In this document: positions 37,107 through 46,394 of the stretch, in pieces
Layout of the letters: every line of letters starts with the position of its first letter
How positions within the stretch are numbered: position 1 is the first letter of the stretch
NCBI GenBank assembly: GCA_027063225.1
Contig: JAMOSG010000009.1
Span: forward strand, 1-56,515
Direction of reading: 5' to 3'
Length of the DNA: 56,515 nucleotides
Origin: Helicobacteraceae bacterium
GTDB taxonomy: Bacteria > Campylobacterota > Campylobacteria > Campylobacterales > Sulfurimonadaceae
The notes under the pieces: model-generated
The model's input: only the letters and a program-made list of their open reading frames with translations
Told to the model about the DNA's origin: nothing
Database searches by the model: none
Made by a program: the position numbers and the translations under genes

Positions 37107-37160
37107 TACAATTATACAATTATACAATTATACAATTATACAATTATACAATTATACAAT
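37107..37160 (+). repeat. Octanucleotide tandem repeat, unit ACAATTAT, about 6.75 copies
   Basis: Fifty-four bases consist of an uninterrupted, error-free run of the 8-bp unit ACAATTAT (register 37108-37155 for six full copies plus ACAAT). It sits between an extended -10 at 37095-37103 and the ribosome site AAGGAA at 37171-37176 of the TPR gene. Perfect short repeats like this change copy number by slippage. Confidence 0.97.
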
Positions 37161-37182
37161 AAAAATAACAAAGGAATATAAT

Positions 37183-39558
37183 TTGAGTGAAGAGTTAGAA
37201 GATATCATTATTATCGAAGATAGTGATGCAGCAAATCTAGAAAATGACTCAACAGAAAGTGATTCTTTCGATAAAATAGCTCAAGAAAAGAAACAAAAAA
37301 GAAAACTTCTTATTATTATTGTAGTTGCTGCTACGATCTTATTTGTAATCTTAATTTCAACTGTTTTCTTTTTTCTAAAGAAAGATAAAACACAAACAGT
37401 TCCTAAGCACTCTACTAATATCATAAAAAAAATAGATGTAATGAAAAAACCTACCATAAAAGCCTCTAAGCTAGAGGGTATGATTGCAAAAGCAAACTAT
37501 CTTTACCAAAATGGTTCTAAAGAGGAAGCTTTATACCTTTATGAAAAAATTGCTATTTACAGTGAAGCAATTTCTCAATACAATTTGGGGGTAGCACAAC
37601 TAAAAAATAAACAATATAAACTTGCTCTTTCAACTTTTAAAAAAGCAATTAAAAATGATGAAAAACGTTGTGTAAGTGCAATAAATGCTGCGGTATGTGC
37701 TTTACACTTAAATAATATACGAAGTTTTCAATATTACATAGATCTAGCATACACCTATCTACCTTATGAAAGTAAATCACCTTTGTATTCTTATTACTTT
37801 GCTCTTATTCATTATTATAAACAAAACTATATTACGACGCTAAGCGCTCTAAAACATAAAACATCTAATGAGTATGCAAGAACACAAAAACATTTAGAAG
37901 CAAAAATTGATGCTCTTTTTGAAAACAACTATAATGCTATAGATATACTTGATAAAAATTTCATTGAAACAGATCACTTTAATATAGCACTTTTATATGC
38001 AAGAGTTGGAGACTATACACTATCCATTAACCATTTTAATGAAGCACTTTTGAAATCCCAAGAACCTTTAAAATCTCAACTTGCACTAGGCTTGGTTAAA
38101 CTTAAAGCTGGAAGGGTAAAAGAAGGAGCGCAAGATATTCAAGAAGTAACCAAGAAATTTAAAAACAAAGTATATGATATTTATCCTCTAAAAATATATT
38201 TAAAAAACTCTCTTTTTAATCCTCATCAAGCCTATAAAACCTATAAAACTGAAATTAAAAATTCTAAATTTATTCAATACTCTGAAATCTTTTATTTTGC
38301 ACCGTATAAAATATTTAATGCAACAAAAACATTAAAAACAATCCAAAAAGCAAGTGCCAATATTTATATAGATGATGTAAAAACAGCTCAAGAATATTTA
38401 AAAAATAGTATCTCTACCTCTAGTGTAAATATAGGAATTGCTAAAGCAATTAAAAAAGCCCTTGAATTTGATCTTTTTCAAGCGAATAAAGATCTTAAAA
38501 AGCTTTTAAAAATTCAACCAAAACATCCTATTTTACTCTACAACCTTGCATTAACTTATGCACAACTAGGAGATATTCAAAATGCCTATAAATATTTTAT
38601 TCGTTCTTATCACTTAGATTCTAAAAATTATCTTTCAGGTATTTTTGCCCTTATGAGTGCCCAACTTATAAATCATAAAAATCAAAGTAAACTTTATTCT
38701 CTACTAAGTGATGCTCTTTCAAATGAACAAATATCAGAAAAAATAAAACTCTACAGAACTCTTCTTTATCTTATTCATGATGATTTCTTAGCAATCAATA
38801 CATGGTTAGATGAAAAACATAAACATAATGCTTTAAATATTCTCATAACAAATCTTATTGCTCAAAAACTTCATAAATTTAAAGAGATGAAACAAAGTGC
38901 AGAAAAACTAATTAAAATTTCACCAAATGAAATTTTACCTCATTTAATCTATGCAAATAATATTTTTCTAAAATCATCACCCTCTGATTATGCGAGGAAT
39001 CTTCAAAACTATTTAAAACAACAAAACTTCCATTTTAAAGATCTCTACTATGGTGCATATATTACCTCTGTTTTATATATAAAAAACAATGTAATAACAG
39101 GGCAACTCTACTACCTACAACAACAACTTAAACATGAACTTAGCGTTACAACAAAAAATAAACGTGAACTTTTAAGTGCCTTAGCTCTTACATCTTTATT
39201 TAACCAATCGTTTGAAGAATCTTATGTTTACTATAATGAACTTATAGATAATCAAAAAGTTAGAGATGCACAAACACTTTTTTTAGGTGCTGTTGCTTCT
39301 ATTGCTGCTGGTCATCATGAGAATGCTATCGCTCTTTTAGAACTTTCTAAACTCAAAGATAAAAACTTTTTAGAAACTCGCTATGCTCTTGGTCTTTTAT
39401 ATTTAGAAGCAAGAAACAATAAAGGAGCTACAATACAGCTTTCAGAAGTAAATAAAAATGGTTTTATCTCTCGCTATTTTGATTTTAGAATAGACACAAA
39501 TAAACTACTATTTTACAAACAAAAAAAGGAAAAAGAAAAACAGAAGAAGGAACAATAG
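37183..39558 (+). CDS. Membrane-anchored TPR protein, possibly PflB-like flagellar motor protein
   Basis: A 791-residue protein starting at a TTG (37183) with AAGGAA six to seven nt before. An acidic cytoplasmic N-terminus (residues 1-35), one membrane helix (about 41-65) and a long extracytoplasmic helical region follow. TPR-like units are visible, for example YNLGVAQLKNKQYKLALSTF (about 126-145), ILLYNLALTYAQLGDIQNAY (about 448-467) and LGAVASIAAGHHENAIALLE. Topology and length match PflB, a proximal-disk protein of the Campylobacter flagellar motor, and a taxis receptor is next door. The identification is an inference; another TPR scaffold is possible. Confidence 0.65.
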   Translation: MSEELEDIIIIEDSDAANLENDSTESDSFDKIAQEKKQKRKLLIIIVVAATILFVILISTVFFFLKKDKTQTVPKHSTNIIKKIDVMKKPTIKASKLEGMIAKANYLYQNGSKEEALYLYEKIAIYSEAISQYNLGVAQLKNKQYKLALSTFKKAIKNDEKRCVSAINAAVCALHLNNIRSFQYYIDLAYTYLPYESKSPLYSYYFALIHYYKQNYITTLSALKHKTSNEYARTQKHLEAKIDALFENNYNAIDILDKNFIETDHFNIALLYARVGDYTLSINHFNEALLKSQEPLKSQLALGLVKLKAGRVKEGAQDIQEVTKKFKNKVYDIYPLKIYLKNSLFNPHQAYKTYKTEIKNSKFIQYSEIFYFAPYKIFNATKTLKTIQKASANIYIDDVKTAQEYLKNSISTSSVNIGIAKAIKKALEFDLFQANKDLKKLLKIQPKHPILLYNLALTYAQLGDIQNAYKYFIRSYHLDSKNYLSGIFALMSAQLINHKNQSKLYSLLSDALSNEQISEKIKLYRTLLYLIHDDFLAINTWLDEKHKHNALNILITNLIAQKLHKFKEMKQSAEKLIKISPNEILPHLIYANNIFLKSSPSDYARNLQNYLKQQNFHFKDLYYGAYITSVLYIKNNVITGQLYYLQQQLKHELSVTTKNKRELLSALALTSLFNQSFEESYVYYNELIDNQKVRDAQTLFLGAVASIAAGHHENAIALLELSKLKDKNFLETRYALGLLYLEARNNKGATIQLSEVNKNGFISRYFDFRIDTNKLLFYKQKKEKEKQKKEQ

Positions 39559-39581
39559 GTTTTTAAAAATAACCTATTGTT
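39551..39581. terminator. Bidirectional terminator made of both gene ends
   Basis: AACAATAGGTT (39551-39561) and AACCTATTGTT (39571-39581) form a perfect 11-bp stem with a 9-nt AT loop. The left arm contains the TPR stop codon and the right arm encodes the last residues of the Psd-like protein, whose stop lies in the loop. It serves two convergent genes only 4 nt apart. Confidence 0.7.
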
Positions 39582-40183
39582 TGAGATGCAACAACACGAC
39601 TGCCAACATTTAAGTCTATTTTTGCATCTTTTGGAAAGTAAATAGTTGTAATGCCACTTAGCATAAATCCATATACTGTAGCATCATCAAGTTTTTGTTT
39701 TACAAAAAGATCTATATCTATCTCTTTACAATTAAATCTTGAAAGATGATTAATTTTTAATACACGACCTTTTTCATCTTCTAAAAGAAGAGTTACATTT
39801 TCATTAAGCTTTTTAAATTTTGGATCGCTAGAAGGTAGTTTAGCACCTTTTACAATTTTTAACTCTTTTAATGTAGAACGCATAGGTGCATAAAAAACTC
39901 CCATATCAAAACATTTAGAATTAATCTCCACTTTTGTGCCAAAAATTTCATCTTCTAAATGCTCAAGAGATACCACTTCTCCATCGACTGGAGAAAGAAT
40001 TTTACCATCTTCATGAGAAAGTACTTTTCTTTGAGGATCTCTAAAAATATAAAAAGATGCAACAAAACATGCAAAAGCTATATAACTTAAAAGTGTAAAA
40101 TCAAAAATCCAAAAAAGCAAAAAAAGAGCAAAGCTATAAGCTATATCCCTCTTTGCTCTTGCATAAATTGAAAAGTTTTCCAT
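39563..40183 (-). CDS. Phosphatidylserine decarboxylase-like protein without catalytic Ser and His
   Basis: A 206-residue membrane protein of the Psd family. It has two N-terminal hydrophobic stretches (about 14-45), FRDPQRK (47-53) and SPVDGEV (64-70) as in Psd. The autocleavage site, normally LGST or FGSR, reads LSGI (175-178), so the serine that becomes the pyruvoyl group is Gly. The HVxRxP segment reads MGVFYAP, so the catalytic His is absent too. It cannot be a standard pyruvoyl decarboxylase. The gene is 11 nt after ftsH, as the homologous gene is in Campylobacter/Helicobacter beside pssA. Its role is unknown. Confidence 0.78.
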   Translation of the reverse strand: MENFSIYARAKRDIAYSFALFLLFWIFDFTLLSYIAFACFVASFYIFRDPQRKVLSHEDGKILSPVDGEVVSLEHLEDEIFGTKVEINSKCFDMGVFYAPMRSTLKELKIVKGAKLPSSDPKFKKLNENVTLLLEDEKGRVLKINHLSRFNCKEIDIDLFVKQKLDDATVYGFMLSGITTIYFPKDAKIDLNVGSRVVASQTIGYF

Positions 40184-40194
40184 ACAACCTCTCT

Positions 40195-42156
40195 TTAATG
40201 ATTTTTGTCTATCATTTGAGCATCTTCTTTGAGTTCTGCTTCAATGCTCTCTTCATCCTCAGATGAAAGTTTTGTAGGGATATTGTTACGCTCTTCAAAG
40301 TTAGCAATAATCTCTTTTACCTCTTCACCTGTGATATTTTCTTTTTCATAAAGAAGTTTTACCATATCTTCAATCGCCTCACGATACTCTTCAAGGCGTG
40401 CTTTTACATTTTGGTAATGTTCCTCTAAAGATGCTTTAATAAACTCATCCATAGACTCTGCCATCTTGTCACTATATTCACGAGTTGCACCACCAGATTG
40501 TCCTAAGAAAGATTGACGTGATTTTTCAAGAACCATAAGTCCAGCTACATCACTCATACCATATGTTTGTACCATAGACTTAATAATATCTGTTGCACGC
40601 TCTAAATCATTTCCTGCACCTGTTGAGATCTCCCCTAAGAAAACCTCTTCTGCTGCACGTCCACCAAGAAGTACATCTACCTCTGCCCACATCTCATGAC
40701 GTTGCATCATAAATTTATTCTCTTCTGGTTTATTAAGAGTATATCCAAGAGCAGCAAGTCCACGTGGAACTATAGAAACTTTAGAAACCTTCTTCGCACC
40801 TTTTGTAGTCTCTGCTAAAAGTGCATGACCACTTTCGTGATATGCTACAATTTTTTTCTCTTTAGGGTTGATACGACGAGATTTTTTTGCAAGTCCAGCA
40901 AGTGCACGCTCAACAGATTCATAAATATCTTTTTGCTTAACAGTTTTTTGATTTTTACGTCCAGCTAAAAGTGCTGCTTCATTTACAACATTTGCTAAAT
41001 CAGCCCCTGCAAGTCCTGCTGTTAGTCGTGCAATCTCTTCAACATCTACATCATCATCCATTTTTACATTTTTCATATGCACTTTAAGAATTTTAATACG
41101 CCCTTCAAAATCTGGCTTATCTACAAGCACCTGTCTATCAAAACGTCCAGGTCTCATAAGAGCTTGATCTAAAATTTCTGGACGGTTTGTTGCTGCTAAA
41201 ATAATAATAGGAGTATCTGTCCCAAATCCATCCATTTCTGCTAAGAGTTGGTTAAGTGTTTGTTCACGCTCATCATTTCCACCCATCATCCCATTTGCAG
41301 CACGACTTTTACCAATAGCATCAATCTCATCTATAAAAATGATACTTGGAGCATCTTTTTTTGCTTGTTCAAACAAATCTCTTACACGAGCAGCACCAAC
41401 ACCAACAAACATCTCAATAAAACTTGAACCACTTACAGAAAAAAATGGAACTTCAGCTTCTCCTGCAACTGCTTTAGCAAGAAGTGTTTTACCCGTACCA
41501 GGAGAACCAACTAAAAGTACCCCTTTTGGTATCTTCGCACCAATTTCAACATAACGTTCAGGGTGTTTTAAAAAGTCAACAATCTCTTGTACTTCCTCTT
41601 TAGCTTCTTCAACACCAGCAACATCATCAAATTTTGTTTTTGGTTTTTCAGAATTCACCATTTTTTTAGAATTTCCCATTCCTAAAATGCCACCACCCAT
41701 ACTTTTTTGCATTCTATTTGCAAAAAACATCCAAAGTGCCATAATAATTAAAAATGGAAACATCCAACCAAACATCTCTGTGAACCAGTTTGTTTCACTA
41801 AAACCAGAGTATTCAATACCTTGTTTATCTAGTTCATCTATAAGTTTTGTATCACCCTTTACTATTCTTGTTGTATAAAGTGTGTGTCTGTCACTACTAA
41901 GTGCTTTGATATATGTTTGACCAATATCAACTTTACTAATAGCCTTTGATTTTACAAGAGCTTTTAACTCAGAGTAACTTACACTTTTTACTCTTGTTGA
42001 AGGGCTAGAACTTAGAGAATCTCCATTTAAACCTGCTTGATCACCAACTAAAACTTTAAATAAAAAGATAACTACAACTGAAAAGATTGCAAATGTAATT
42101 AAAGGATTTTGATTAAAAAAGTTGTTATTGTTATTTTTGTTTTCTTGATTCGACAT
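40195..42156 (-). CDS. ftsH: ATP-dependent zinc metalloprotease FtsH
   Basis: A membrane-bound AAA+ protease that degrades misfolded and regulatory membrane and cytosolic proteins. Order: helix about 15-35, periplasmic loop, second helix about 130-147, Walker A GSPGTGKT (about 217-224), [11 protein letters not shown], second region of homology [20 protein letters not shown], and the zinc motif HESGH (about 443-447). Length 653 is typical. It sits in cheY-prmA-ftsH-Psd-like order. Confidence 0.97.
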   Translation of the reverse strand: MSNQENKNNNNNFFNQNPLITFAIFSVVVIFLFKVLVGDQAGLNGDSLSSSPSTRVKSVSYSELKALVKSKAISKVDIGQTYIKALSSDRHTLYTTRIVKGDTKLIDELDKQGIEYSGFSETNWFTEMFGWMFPFLIIMALWMFFANRMQKSMGGGILGMGNSKKMVNSEKPKTKFDDVAGVEEAKEEVQEIVDFLKHPERYVEIGAKIPKGVLLVGSPGTGKTLLAKAVAGEAEVPFFSVSGSSFIEMFVGVGAARVRDLFEQAKKDAPSIIFIDEIDAIGKSRAANGMMGGNDEREQTLNQLLAEMDGFGTDTPIIILAATNRPEILDQALMRPGRFDRQVLVDKPDFEGRIKILKVHMKNVKMDDDVDVEEIARLTAGLAGADLANVVNEAALLAGRKNQKTVKQKDIYESVERALAGLAKKSRRINPKEKKIVAYHESGHALLAETTKGAKKVSKVSIVPRGLAALGYTLNKPEENKFMMQRHEMWAEVDVLLGGRAAEEVFLGEISTGAGNDLERATDIIKSMVQTYGMSDVAGLMVLEKSRQSFLGQSGGATREYSDKMAESMDEFIKASLEEHYQNVKARLEEYREAIEDMVKLLYEKENITGEEVKEIIANFEERNNIPTKLSSEDEESIEAELKEDAQMIDKNH

Positions 42157-42171
42157 CGCCTCTTTTTTTTC

Positions 42172-43002
42172 CTATTTTTTTTGTTTTAAAACAAGTGTTA
42201 CCCACTCATCTTGTGCTATTCTTTCCACAATTTCACAATCTTTGTAAAAAGCCAACACCTTTTTTTCATATTTATCTAAAATACCAGATAAAATTAAAAT
42301 TGCATCATCTGCCATTGCTTCTTTTAAATCTTTTGCAATAAAAGTTAAAACATCTGCTACAATATTTGCAACAACAATGTTATATTTTTCATTTGTTAAA
42401 GAACAAGAACCCTCCCAGATATTTCTAAATGCAAGATTATTTAACTCTGCATTTTTAATAGAATTTTCAACAGAAATTGGATCAGTATCACAAGCATCTA
42501 CAACTGCACCAAGCTTCATAGCACCTATACCTAAAATACCACTTCCACATCCAACATCTATTAAAGTATCGTTAGGTTTTGTATATTTTGATATTGCACG
42601 AAGAGCTGAAGCTGTTGTTGGATGGTGCCCTGTTCCAAAAGCAAGAGCTGGATCAATTGCAATATTTATAAGCTCTTTATGTGGTTCATCCCACGTTGGA
42701 TGGATATAAAACTTATCAATCTCTAAAGGCTCGATACTTTGTTGATACATAGCAACCCAGTCACTATTTTTAAGTTTTGTTTGCTTTGTTTCAACTTCCA
42801 CAGTAGTATTTAGAGCTTTACTTAAAGCTTCTGCAAACTGCTCCAAGCCCCACGCAATTGTTTCTAAGTCATCCTCACTACGAATAACAAATCCATCTTC
42901 ACTCTCTTCAAAACCAACTGGCAAAGTATCGTTTAAAAAGTCTGCAAAAAGCTCATGATGCGAACTTACTTTAACAACAAGCTCGTAATAATATTCTTGC
43001 AT
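42172..43002 (-). CDS. prmA: Ribosomal protein uL11 methyltransferase
   Basis: PrmA trimethylates ribosomal protein L11. The N-terminal substrate domain is followed by the SAM-binding domain with ALAFGTGHHPTT (about 133-144), LIDVGCGSGILGIGAMKLGA (about 159-178), and VVANIVADVL, where NxxA replaces the usual N-P-P-Y-type loop as in PrmA. Length 276 is normal. It overlaps cheY by 1 nt. Confidence 0.95.
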   Translation of the reverse strand: MQEYYYELVVKVSSHHELFADFLNDTLPVGFEESEDGFVIRSEDDLETIAWGLEQFAEALSKALNTTVEVETKQTKLKNSDWVAMYQQSIEPLEIDKFYIHPTWDEPHKELINIAIDPALAFGTGHHPTTASALRAISKYTKPNDTLIDVGCGSGILGIGAMKLGAVVDACDTDPISVENSIKNAELNNLAFRNIWEGSCSLTNEKYNIVVANIVADVLTFIAKDLKEAMADDAILILSGILDKYEKKVLAFYKDCEIVERIAQDEWVTLVLKQKK

Positions 43003-43382
43003 TACTCAGCAATACCCATAACAGCAGCAAGTTTCTCTTTTAATACTTGTGGAGTAAATGGTTTTACAATGTAGTTATTTACACCAGCTTTAAGAGCTGT
43101 AATAACTTCAGCCTTACCACCCTCTGTTGTTACCATAATAATTGGAAGATCTTTAAAACGCTCATCTGCACGAACTTTTTTAACAAGTTCAAGACCATTC
43201 ATCTCTGGCATATTCCAGTCAGTAATAAGCATATCTATATCAGGGTTATTATTCATCTGACTCCAACCCTCAACCCCATCAGCACCCTCTAAAACATCCT
43301 TGTGACCAAGACGAGCTAATGTATTTTTAATAATACGACGCATAGTAGAGCTATCATCAACAACAAGTAATTTCAATTGCAA
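43002..43382 (-). CDS. cheY: Chemotaxis response regulator CheY
   Basis: A single receiver domain of 126 residues. Acidic residues DD at 9-10, phospho-acceptor Asp in MLITDWNMPEMNGL (about residue 57), Thr in MVTTEGG and Lys in IVKPFTP complete the active site. Binding of CheY-P to the flagellar switch sets rotation direction. It is the first gene of cheY-prmA-ftsH, with about 66 nt of upstream region, and would act with the CetA-like receptor in this window. Confidence 0.95.
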   Translation of the reverse strand: MQLKLLVVDDSSTMRRIIKNTLARLGHKDVLEGADGVEGWSQMNNNPDIDMLITDWNMPEMNGLELVKKVRADERFKDLPIIMVTTEGGKAEVITALKAGVNNYIVKPFTPQVLKEKLAAVMGIAE

Positions 43383-43448
43383 TCCTTTATTCTGTAAAAT
43401 TTGCTTAATTTAATGCCGAATAATAGCAAAATTTTGTTTGTTTTACTA

Positions 43449-44159
43449 TTAATTTAACTGTTTAAACATTTGAGCTAAATCAAGTGTTCCCTCATAATAT
43501 GCTTTTCCAATAATCACACCCTCTATCTCTTTTGTTGCCATAAGAGTTTCAATGTCACTCGCATCTTTTACCCCACCACTTGCAATAGTAGCTACACCAC
43601 TTGCACGTGCAATATCTAAAGTAAAATCTACATTCACACCACTGAGTGTCCCATCACGTCCAACATCTGTACAAATAATAGCCTCAACACCAGCATCTGC
43701 AAATTCACGTGCTAAGTCTGTTGCTTTCATAGAAGAAACTTCACCCCATCCTTCAACCGCCACATAACCATCTATTGCATCTATTCCAACTGCTATTGGG
43801 TATTTTGCTGCCATATCTTTTACAAATTGTGGATCTTTTACAGCGATTGAGCCTAAAATAACTCTATCGATTCCAATTTCAAGCATCCTTTGAATTGTAG
43901 CCTCATCACGAATACCACCACCAAGTTCAAGTTTTACATTACAGTTTTGACGAATTTTAATAATTTGCTCTAAATTTTTAGGCTCACCTGCAAATGCACC
44001 ATTTAAGTCCACTAAGTGTACCCACTTAGCTCCCATTGCTTCAAACTTCTTTACAAGCTCATACGGTTCATTTGAATAAATTTTTGCACTCTCCATAAGC
44101 CCTTTTGTCAGGCGAACTGCTTTTCCATCTTTTAAATCTATTGCTGGGTATAGTGTCAT
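43449..44159 (-). CDS. hisA: ProFAR isomerase HisA
   Basis: HisA isomerises ProFAR to PRFAR in histidine synthesis. A 236-residue (beta/alpha)8 barrel with catalytic Asp in [14 protein letters not shown] (D8) and a second Asp in [17 protein letters not shown] (about 126-176 region). The phosphate-binding GGGIRDE and ASGGVKD are present. It follows hisH by 11 nt. hisF, the synthase partner of HisH, is not in the window. Confidence 0.96.
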   Translation of the reverse strand: MTLYPAIDLKDGKAVRLTKGLMESAKIYSNEPYELVKKFEAMGAKWVHLVDLNGAFAGEPKNLEQIIKIRQNCNVKLELGGGIRDEATIQRMLEIGIDRVILGSIAVKDPQFVKDMAAKYPIAVGIDAIDGYVAVEGWGEVSSMKATDLAREFADAGVEAIICTDVGRDGTLSGVNVDFTLDIARASGVATIASGGVKDASDIETLMATKEIEGVIIGKAYYEGTLDLAQMFKQLN

Positions 44160-44170
44160 TTTTTTCCTTT

Positions 44171-44782
44171 TTATAAATTAATGAAATTCTCTAAAATTTT
44201 CAATCCATTATCATGGCTTTTTTCAGGGTGTGGTTGAATCCCCATAATATTATTATGTGCTACTGCAGATGTAAATTTATATCCATAGTAAGTTTCACCT
44301 ATAATATCCTCTTCATTTTTACATACAACATGGTACGTGTGTACAAAATAAAGGTAATGTTCATCATCTAAGTTTTCAAAAAGTTTATGCTCTTTTGTGA
44401 ACATTCTATTCCAACCCATATGGGGAATTTTTAATGGTTCACTAAACTTACTACTATCAAAATGGATAACTTCACCTTCAATAAGCCCTAAACCTTTATG
44501 AGAGCCAAACTCTTGACTACTCTCAAACAGCAACTGCATTCCAAGACAAATACCAAGCATAGGTTTACCACTTTGCGCAAACTCTTTTATCGCCTCTACC
44601 ATATTACGCTCTTGTAGATGTGTCATTGCATCTCCAAAAGCACCAACACCAGGTAAAATGAGTTTATCATACTCTTTAAACTTTGTAGGATCACTCTCTA
44701 CTACTGTATCTTTACCAAGCTTTGCAAATGCATTTTGTACACTTGCTAAATTTCCCATATTGTAATCAATAATTGCAATCAT
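44171..44782 (-). CDS. hisH: Imidazole glycerol phosphate synthase glutaminase subunit HisH
   Basis: HisH supplies ammonia to HisF. The 203-residue class I amidotransferase has [16 protein letters not shown], the oxyanion segment [11 protein letters not shown], catalytic Cys in [14 protein letters not shown] (about residue 79) and His/Glu in [13 protein letters not shown]. It lies 3 nt after the PDC sensor gene and before hisA on the same strand. Confidence 0.96.
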   Translation of the reverse strand: MIAIIDYNMGNLASVQNAFAKLGKDTVVESDPTKFKEYDKLILPGVGAFGDAMTHLQERNMVEAIKEFAQSGKPMLGICLGMQLLFESSQEFGSHKGLGLIEGEVIHFDSSKFSEPLKIPHMGWNRMFTKEHKLFENLDDEHYLYFVHTYHVVCKNEEDIIGETYYGYKFTSAVAHNNIMGIQPHPEKSHDNGLKILENFINL

Positions 44783-44785
44783 TTT

Positions 44786-45688
44786 CTACTCTTCTATTTT
44801 TAATTTCGTAAATTTAATATATATCGCTAAACTTAAAAGTAATAAAGAAACTCCACCCATAATAAAAATTGCATAACTTAGCTTTTCTGGATCTGTAATA
44901 GCAAACTTAAATACAAGCATTAAAGACTCAATAGATAAGGCAATAATAATAGACCCAATAAACTTCACCATTGTTTTATTTGGCCCTGAAATATTATGCT
45001 CTTTATGTTGCCCCAACACCTCTTCCTCTATAAGGGTTTTAGATAAATCAAAAATTGCCAATGAAAGAGTAAGCAAAATCGTAGATTTAAACATAGACTC
45101 TATTTTTATGCCACTCATTGTAATTTTTTGCCATAAATCTTCAAGTCCATATCCAAAAAGTACTGCTGCTATAGCAATTAATGCAAATGCAAAGGCTGCA
45201 TAAGAGTATTTAAAAAATTTATCAAAAAAACTATCTGTTTTGTTAAGTTTAGAAATTGCTAAAACTTCAGGTAATGGCATATCTAAACATGCTACATATT
45301 TGAGTGTTCCATGCTCATCAAAAATTGGTGCTGAAGCAGTTACTGTTAAATCACCAGTAATAAGTGAAGGGTATGGATCTGTAATAGTACATCTCTCCTC
45401 CCTTACAGCTCTATAATAATACGCTCTATTTGCACGAATTTTACCAATATCTTCTTCTATTTTGTCTGTTTGTGTATAAGTTGGTGTAACTTGCACACCC
45501 TTTTCATCTAAAAGGTACACCCCTTCACAATGTTCCAAATCTGCTTTCATCTTTAAAAGGCGTGGAACAATCATCTCTTTTGTAATTGAAGGTAATCGAT
45601 TTGGAATATTTTTGGAAAATAAAAAACAGAAATATGCTCTTGCTTTTGTTCTTCTATCTGAAAAATTTTGAATATCTGCTACGACCAT
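44786..45688 (-). CDS. Membrane protein with PDC/Cache sensor domain, no output domain
   Basis: Residues about 25-145 form a PDC sensor: YLLDEKGVQVTP, RANRAYYYRAVREERCTITDPYPSLITG and SAPIFDEHGTLKYVACLDM match the Cache pattern of an Asp/Tyr/Arg ligand pocket. At least three hydrophobic stretches follow (about 163-183, 200-215, 238-262, 270-290), and no kinase, GGDEF or MCP module is present. The sensor lacks the usual preceding membrane helix. Next to hisH and hisA, its ligand could be a small metabolite, but that is a guess. Confidence 0.72.
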   Translation of the reverse strand: MVVADIQNFSDRRTKARAYFCFLFSKNIPNRLPSITKEMIVPRLLKMKADLEHCEGVYLLDEKGVQVTPTYTQTDKIEEDIGKIRANRAYYYRAVREERCTITDPYPSLITGDLTVTASAPIFDEHGTLKYVACLDMPLPEVLAISKLNKTDSFFDKFFKYSYAAFAFALIAIAAVLFGYGLEDLWQKITMSGIKIESMFKSTILLTLSLAIFDLSKTLIEEEVLGQHKEHNISGPNKTMVKFIGSIIIALSIESLMLVFKFAITDPEKLSYAIFIMGGVSLLLLSLAIYIKFTKLKIEE

Positions 45689-45705
45689 GAAAATAAAACC
45701 TTTAA

Positions 45706-45760
45706 CTCATTATTTTTTATAAATAGTTCTAAATTAAAACAATCTAAAAAAAATAATGAG
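45706..45760 (-). repeat. 13-bp inverted repeat upstream of the PDC sensor gene
   Basis: CTCATTATTTTTT (45706-45718) and AAAAAATAATGAG (45748-45760) are perfect complements separated by 29 nt. The distal arm overlaps the base of the preceding terminator stem and its T tail; the proximal arm ends 3 nt before the AAAGG ribosome site. Confidence 0.75.
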
Positions 45761-45782
45761 GGAATTTCAAAAAAATTCCCTC
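45758..45782 (-). terminator. Terminator of the hldD-hldE-yfaZ unit
   Basis: GAGGGAATTT (45758-45767) and AAATTCCCTC (45773-45782) pair over 10 bp with a 5-nt loop. On the minus strand ATTATTTTTTTT follows, a good T tail. It lies 10 nt after the YfaZ-like stop. Confidence 0.85.
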
Positions 45783-45791
45783 TAAAAAATT

Positions 45792-46394
45792 CTAAAAATT
45801 AAATTTAAAACCAAAATATCCATATTTATTTAGATTTAAATCTGCTTTTACACCATTTACTTTATATTCTGTGTAAATTGCTCTATAACCTACAACAACA
45901 GAAGCATTTTCAATAATCTCCGCATTCACAAACGCTCTGTACTCAGTAAAACTATTTGCATCAGCTAAAGAGAGTGATTCTGGAGCATAATATATATTTG
46001 CACCAATAGTCACTGGAACTTCTGCTGGTATAGTATAACGAGTTTCTAAACCTAAAGGGATAGTTACAAAAACATCATCATTAGCATTCCCTGTATAGTT
46101 GGCTTTTACACCCATACCAATTTTAAAACCTGTTGTTTTAAACTCACGAATCATTAAAAAGTTTACTTCATAAAAACTTTTAATATCTGCATTTTTATCT
46201 GTTGAGTGATCATCACTCCCTTTTAATGCACGAAAAGAGATAAACGTAGTATCTGGTTCTACATTTTTATTTACTTGACCTAAATCAATACTAAGTGTTG
46301 CTTCTAAATCTTTATCATTAATATTAATCTCTGCACTATTCATAGCAAATGCAGATGCAGTAGCAATTGAAATTAAACCTAATTTTTTTAACAT
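45792..46394 (-). CDS. YfaZ-like outer membrane protein
   Basis: A 200-residue exported protein with a signal peptide (about 1-20, MNSAEI near the cut). It is made of short amphipathic strands, with a terminal aromatic KYGYFGFKFNF typical of beta barrels. The segment NIYYAPESLSLADANSFTEYR is characteristic of YfaZ-family proteins. It may be a small porin or structural barrel; no substrate is known. It overlaps hldE by 7 nt and ends the heptose unit before a strong terminator. Confidence 0.75.
   Translation of the reverse strand: MLKKLGLISIATASAFAMNSAEININDKDLEATLSIDLGQVNKNVEPDTTFISFRALKGSDDHSTDKNADIKSFYEVNFLMIREFKTTGFKIGMGVKANYTGNANDDVFVTIPLGLETRYTIPAEVPVTIGANIYYAPESLSLADANSFTEYRAFVNAEIIENASVVVGYRAIYTEYKVNGVKADLNLNKYGYFGFKFNF

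Noticed and set aside
37107..37160. CRISPR-like array
   Set aside because: The 8-bp units are contiguous with no spacers, so it is a simple tandem repeat.
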